From the IMG/VR virus record IMGVR_UViG_3300032722_000141, positions 1 through 21,322 of that record: a stretch of DNA of 21,322 bases; one strand, 5' to 3'. Under the pieces are notes generated by a model that worked only from the letters and a program-made list of their open reading frames with translations, searched no databases and had not been told where the DNA came from. A program made the translations under genes and the position numbers. This stretch comes from a virus. Shown one piece after another: positions 19,874-21,322 of this stretch; the first letter of the stretch is position 1; each line of letters opens with the position of its first letter.

Positions 19874-19953
19874 AAGCAGAAAACGAACGACTGTTTGCCT
19901 CTATGCTTACTATGGCATTAGATGAAGAAGTAAGAAAGGCTAATGAGAAATAA
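19834..19953 (+). pseudogene. Out-of-frame remnant tail of another gene at the glycosyltransferase breakpoint
   Basis: In the frame beginning after the TAG at 19831, 39 codons are open and end in TAA at 19951-19953. From about 19872 on they read LKAENERLFASMLTMALDEE and VRKANEK, a convincing coiled-coil C-terminus. No start codon serves it. It appears to be the 3' end of a gene whose 5' part was replaced by the glycosyltransferase fragment. It overlaps the endonuclease stop region by 14 bp. Confidence 0.5.
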
Positions 19954-20536
19954 ATGTTTTAGGCATACGGCGTATGTAAACATTAGCTCTTGGAATGAAT
20001 CCATTTTTCTTTTGTATACAGACGCGAATAGTTTCCCAGTCTTTTCGTTCTAATCGCGTAAGAACATTTACCTTACCTTTGATATATTCAACAGTTCCGT
20101 CAGCAAACTTTAATTCATAATACCACATGGCATTCAATTTCATAGATTCTGATTTGGGTATGCCTAATCTAACTTTAGACATACGCTGTTTTGTGATGTC
20201 AGACGCAGGAGCAATGTTATAAAAATTAGACCCGCCGTTATGAGCATTGATCCACATAGGATTAGATCTTGCGTCTATCTTATGGAGGAATCTAGATTCC
20301 CATTCTCTACATTCAGAAACTGTAGTAAAAGTTTTACGGATACTAACTGTAAAAGCATCAATGCCGTCTTGTGTAATAAGTTCTTTGACCTTTTGAGACG
20401 AGGTAAAATACTTTACCCAAAGATCCGTGGGTTGACAATGTTTACTATATCTGGACCCGTAATAACGCAAACCAGAAGGTATGTGAGTAATGATGTAAGT
20501 ATATGGGGTGCGATCTACCGCTGTATAAATATTCAC
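19940..20536 (-). CDS. GIY-YIG homing endonuclease
   Basis: A 198-residue minus-strand protein with a GTG start at 20536, fixed by AAAAGGAA 8 nt upstream. The N-terminal domain shows the GIY-YIG arrangement in degenerate form: YTYIITHIPSGLRYYGSR (Y-I-I then Y-Y-G, with catalytic Arg), later SECREWESRFLHKI with a plausible catalytic Glu, and NAHNGGSNFYN. The C-terminal part has a NUMOD-like segment (SDITKQRMSKVRLGIPKSE) and a small basic domain. Seg-type free-standing GIY-YIG nucleases are common in T4-like phages. It lies between a truncated and an intact copy of the glycosyltransferase gene, the likely target. Its leader matches that of the unrelated PD-(D/E)XK gene at 16296. Confidence 0.85.
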   Translation of the reverse strand: MNIYTAVDRTPYTYIITHIPSGLRYYGSRYSKHCQPTDLWVKYFTSSQKVKELITQDGIDAFTVSIRKTFTTVSECREWESRFLHKIDARSNPMWINAHNGGSNFYNIAPASDITKQRMSKVRLGIPKSESMKLNAMWYYELKFADGTVEYIKGKVNVLTRLERKDWETIRVCIQKKNGFIPRANVYIRRMPKTFISH

Positions 20537-20563
20537 GCTGATGGTTCCTTTTCAACTGTTAGA

Positions 20564-20593
20564 GCCGGTGGATACTCCAATATCGCGATCGGC
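20564..20593 (-). ncRNA. 5'-terminal leader hairpin of the GIY-YIG endonuclease gene
   Basis: Read on the minus strand: outer stem GCCGAT/ACCGGC (one A-C mismatch), CGC bulge on the 5' side and C on the 3' side, inner stem GATA/TATC, 6-nt loop. Total 30 nt, identical in layout to 16325-16354. Two outer pairs and one inner pair differ by compensatory changes. Confidence 0.75.
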
Positions 20594-20598
20594 ACTTT

Positions 20599-20606
20599 TA
20601 TTTATC
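20599..20606 (-). promoter_or_regulatory. T4-type late promoter (GATAAATA, minus strand) for the GIY-YIG gene
   Basis: Minus-strand GATAAATA followed by AAAGT; the predicted start at 20593 is the first base of the hairpin. Confidence 0.7.
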
Positions 20607-20614
20607 AAAACATC

Positions 20615-20643
20615 TTGTGTATATTATCTAAATATGCTACAAT
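20615..20643 (+). promoter_or_regulatory. Sigma70-type promoter of the glycosyltransferase gene
   Basis: TTGTGT at 20615-20620, a 17-nt spacer and TACAAT at 20638-20643, then AAGGAAAAA before the ATG at 20665. It diverges from the minus-strand late promoter 8 nt away. Confidence 0.65.
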
Positions 20644-20664
20644 AAATCATACAAGGAAAAATTA

Positions 20665-21322
20665 ATGAGAAAACTCTTTTATGTAGGACTTGAATCCTAC
20701 AATTCACGCTATACACTACAACTCACTGAGTGGAATAAGCGTGTTTTTGATCGACGAGGATTAGATGTAGTGTATATAGAAGGTGAAACCTTAGATGACA
20801 CTAATGCTATTTCTGTAGGGCAGGTGTTAGATGCTCACGGTCGCTCATATTTTAGTATGAGTCAAATGATGAATCTTGTCAAGATGATGAGAAATGGAGA
20901 AGTTACAAATGAAGATGTTATCTATTTTGAAGATATGTTCACCGTCGGTATCGAGAGCTTACCTTACATTCTTGATCAGGTTGATCCCAGCAAGCGTCCT
21001 CGTATTTTTGTCCGCTGTCTAGCACAGACAATTGATCCTGATGACTTCGTTCATGTTTGGGGTATGCAGAAGTGGATGGGTGATTATGAGAAGATGGTCA
21101 ATGGGTTTGTGACTGGTGTCCTCGCGACTAGCGAAGAGATGGTCATGCATATGAAGATCGCAGGCTGGACTGCTCCTATCTATAATATCTCAGGACTTGC
21201 TTTCGGCAGGAACGAAGTCATGAGTCGTGTTGAGCGTATCAAGTCTTTCAATGATCGCCGTATGCGTGTGGTGTTCTCTGCTCGCTGGGATCAGGAGAAG
21301 CAACCAGACTTCTACATGGATC
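20665..21322 (+). CDS. GT-B-type glycosyltransferase, 3' end outside window (partial)
   Basis: 219 residues are visible and the frame is open at the right edge. The protein begins MRKLFYVGLESYNSRYTLQL. The segment FEDMFTVGIESLPYILDQV and later RCLAQTIDPDDFVHVWGM lie in the N-terminal Rossmann-like domain. The end of the window reaches RVVFSARWDQEKQPDFYMD, the linker that opens the donor-binding domain of GT-B enzymes (compare F-x-x-R-x-D-x-x-K). Related genes in T4-like phages are annotated as glycosyltransferases, and modification of DNA bases is one possible role. It has its own early-type promoter and AAGGA site. A truncated homologue lies 1 kb upstream on the other side of a homing endonuclease. 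Confidence 0.8.
   Translation, partial: MRKLFYVGLESYNSRYTLQLTEWNKRVFDRRGLDVVYIEGETLDDTNAISVGQVLDAHGRSYFSMSQMMNLVKMMRNGEVTNEDVIYFEDMFTVGIESLPYILDQVDPSKRPRIFVRCLAQTIDPDDFVHVWGMQKWMGDYEKMVNGFVTGVLATSEEMVMHMKIAGWTAPIYNISGLAFGRNEVMSRVERIKSFNDRRMRVVFSARWDQEKQPDFYMD

Noticed and set aside
20240-20665. Plus-strand open frame over the GIY-YIG gene and its promoter
   Set aside because: It is antisense to a convincing endonuclease and runs through the divergent promoters; no protein features are visible.
1-21322. CRISPR array or tRNA genes
   Set aside because: No spaced direct repeats of CRISPR type and no cloverleaf with a CCA-like end were noticed. The only tandem repeats are the coding ones listed.

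Overview
The window looks like a piece of a large T4-like myovirus (tailed phage) genome. The evidence is a family B DNA polymerase of gp43 type with exteins totalling 901 residues, a gp45-like sliding clamp beside it, a DsbA-like DNA-binding protein, repeated T4-type late promoters (consensus NATAAATA), and many small genes of the kind found in aquatic T4-like phages. No photosynthesis gene and no tRNA were seen. The host cannot be fixed. A signal-peptide-bearing beta-barrel protein ending in Phe points to a Gram-negative host.

Layout. Positions 1-10126 are a late, virion-associated or accessory region, all on the plus strand. In order it holds: a partial structural-type protein, a long mosaic protein of Cys-rich modules, a DUF6356-like micro-protein, a Dps-like ferritin, two small proteins, a GH19 endolysin fused to a second domain, a secreted GH2 glycosidase with a malectin-like domain and a C-terminal membrane anchor, a small unknown protein, a beta-barrel outer membrane protein, a terminator, a glutamine-amidotransferase-like protein and an HExxH metallopeptidase. 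Several of these proteins begin with a short tag ending in Glu that resembles T4 capsid-targeting/gp21-cleavage peptides.

Positions 10127-15401 are the early replication block behind a sigma70-type promoter: a DsbA-like gene, DNA polymerase and the sliding clamp. The polymerase gene is broken inside its YGDTDS catalytic motif by a split intein, with a free-standing Vsr-like homing endonuclease gene between the two intein halves. This is a fractured gene that should be rejoined by protein trans-splicing.

Positions 15403-21322 mix plus-strand nucleotide and DNA-modification genes with three minus-strand homing endonucleases. The plus-strand genes are a TGT/DpdA-like transglycosylase, a QueD-like T-fold protein, small unknowns, a truncated glycosyltransferase copy and an intact glycosyltransferase running off the right edge. 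The endonucleases are of PD-(D/E)XK, HNH and GIY-YIG type. Counting the one in gp43, four unrelated nuclease folds sit within 8 kb, each behind a late-type promoter. Two of them share the same 5' cassette: late promoter, 30-nt hairpin with compensatory base changes, ribosome site and first codons.

The most notable items are the split-intein polymerase, the shared hairpin leader of two unrelated endonucleases, the DpdA/QueD-like pair suggesting 7-deazaguanine-type DNA modification, the exported GH2 enzyme on a phage, and the tag-bearing set of proteins that may be packaged in the capsid.
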